From positions 1 through 6,651 of the forward strand of contig JAEYXM010000028.1 of NCBI GenBank assembly GCA_023428465.1: DNA of 6,651 bases, read 5' to 3'. The notes below the pieces were generated by a model, which was not told the origin of the DNA, made no database searches, and was given only the letters and a program-made list of their open reading frames with translations. Made by a program: the position numbers and the translations under genes. This stretch comes from Actinomycetes bacterium. GTDB lineage: Bacteria > Actinomycetota > Actinomycetes > Actinomycetales > Cellulomonadaceae. Shown here piece by piece: positions 6,506 to 6,651 of this stretch; within the stretch, counting starts at the first letter, position 1, and each line of letters opens with the position of its first letter.

Positions 6506-6651
6506 TCAGGGTGCCTTTCGGGGGCGTCCCCGATCCGTCACGCATGTCCGGATCGCGAGGATGCTCACGGCGACGACGACGTAGCCGGCAACCATCATCA
6601 ACGAGAGGAACTCCCGTGCGTCCTGTGACCGTGTACCCCCGTGGCGAAGGG
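6506..6651 (-). CDS. C-terminal 47 residues of a probable membrane protein, 5' end outside window
   Basis: The minus-strand frame entering from the right edge is open for 47 codons and stops at 6506-6508. It contains a hydrophobic segment (FLSLMMVAGYVVVAVSILAI) flanked by charged residues (SQDARE before it, RTCVTDRGRPRKAP after it). This looks like a final transmembrane helix with a positively charged tail, which would put the C-terminus in the cytoplasm by the positive-inside rule. Most third codon positions are G or C, as in the other genes here. It converges on the lipoprotein unit. The family cannot be recognised from this fragment, and it may be a chance open frame. Confidence 0.55.
   Translation of the reverse strand, partial: LRHGGTRSQDAREFLSLMMVAGYVVVAVSILAIRTCVTDRGRPRKAP

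Larger units (their letters stand above)
6428..6511. repeat. Four TCAGGG hexamers in alternating orientation
   Basis: TCAGGG occurs at 6428-6433 and 6506-6511 on the plus strand and at 6439-6444 and 6472-6477 on the minus strand. The first two form the perfect inverted repeat, and the last two could pair around the second hairpin. The stretch also holds the palindromes TGATCA (6446-6451) and GTCCGGAC (6455-6462). The last copy overlaps the stop codon of the minus-strand gene. No function is recognised. Confidence 0.4.

Noticed and set aside
6518..6533. TCGGGG-GCGT-CCCCGA hairpin as a terminator
   Set aside because: It lies inside the last codons of the minus-strand gene, is followed by no T-run, and may be chance pairing in GC-rich DNA.

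Overview
The window comes from a GC-rich genome with a strong preference for G or C at third codon positions. Together with a type VII secretion-like gene pair and GTG starts, this points to an actinobacterium. Nocardioides- or Cellulomonas-type lineages would fit, but the genus is inference only.

Region 1 (1-2528, minus strand) is almost all of a valyl-tRNA synthetase gene (valS). It begins at 2528 and runs off the left edge, so only the C-terminal end is missing. Its motifs are those of the type 2 (archaeal-like) ValRS family. A 147-bp divergent spacer (2529-2675) separates it from the next block and holds a possible promoter and a strong ribosome binding site for the rightward genes.

Region 2 (2676-6367, plus strand) is a compact five-gene unit with no recognised gene names. 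The order is: (a) a 93-residue helical protein with a WXG motif and a C-terminal YxxxD, like ESX/EspC/WXG100-type secretion partners; (b) a 522-residue protein with a WXG-like helical N-terminus and a C-terminal papain-like (C39-like) cysteine peptidase signature, proposed to be a type VII-secreted effector; (c-e) three tandem, diverged paralogous lipoproteins of about 200 residues, each with a lipobox and two further conserved cysteines. The genes overlap by 4 bases or are nearly contiguous, so they are probably co-transcribed and translationally coupled. The working hypothesis is that the small protein escorts the effector through a type VII secretion system encoded elsewhere, and that the lipoproteins act on the outer face of the membrane as immunity proteins or receptors for it. 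No secretion machinery lies in the window, and toxicity and immunity are inference.

Region 3 (6368-6651) is a convergent junction. It carries a perfect inverted repeat and a second hairpin, both possible terminators, and then the last 47 codons of a minus-strand gene that ends in a predicted membrane helix and a basic tail. I saw no tRNA, rRNA, CRISPR array, insertion sequence or origin.
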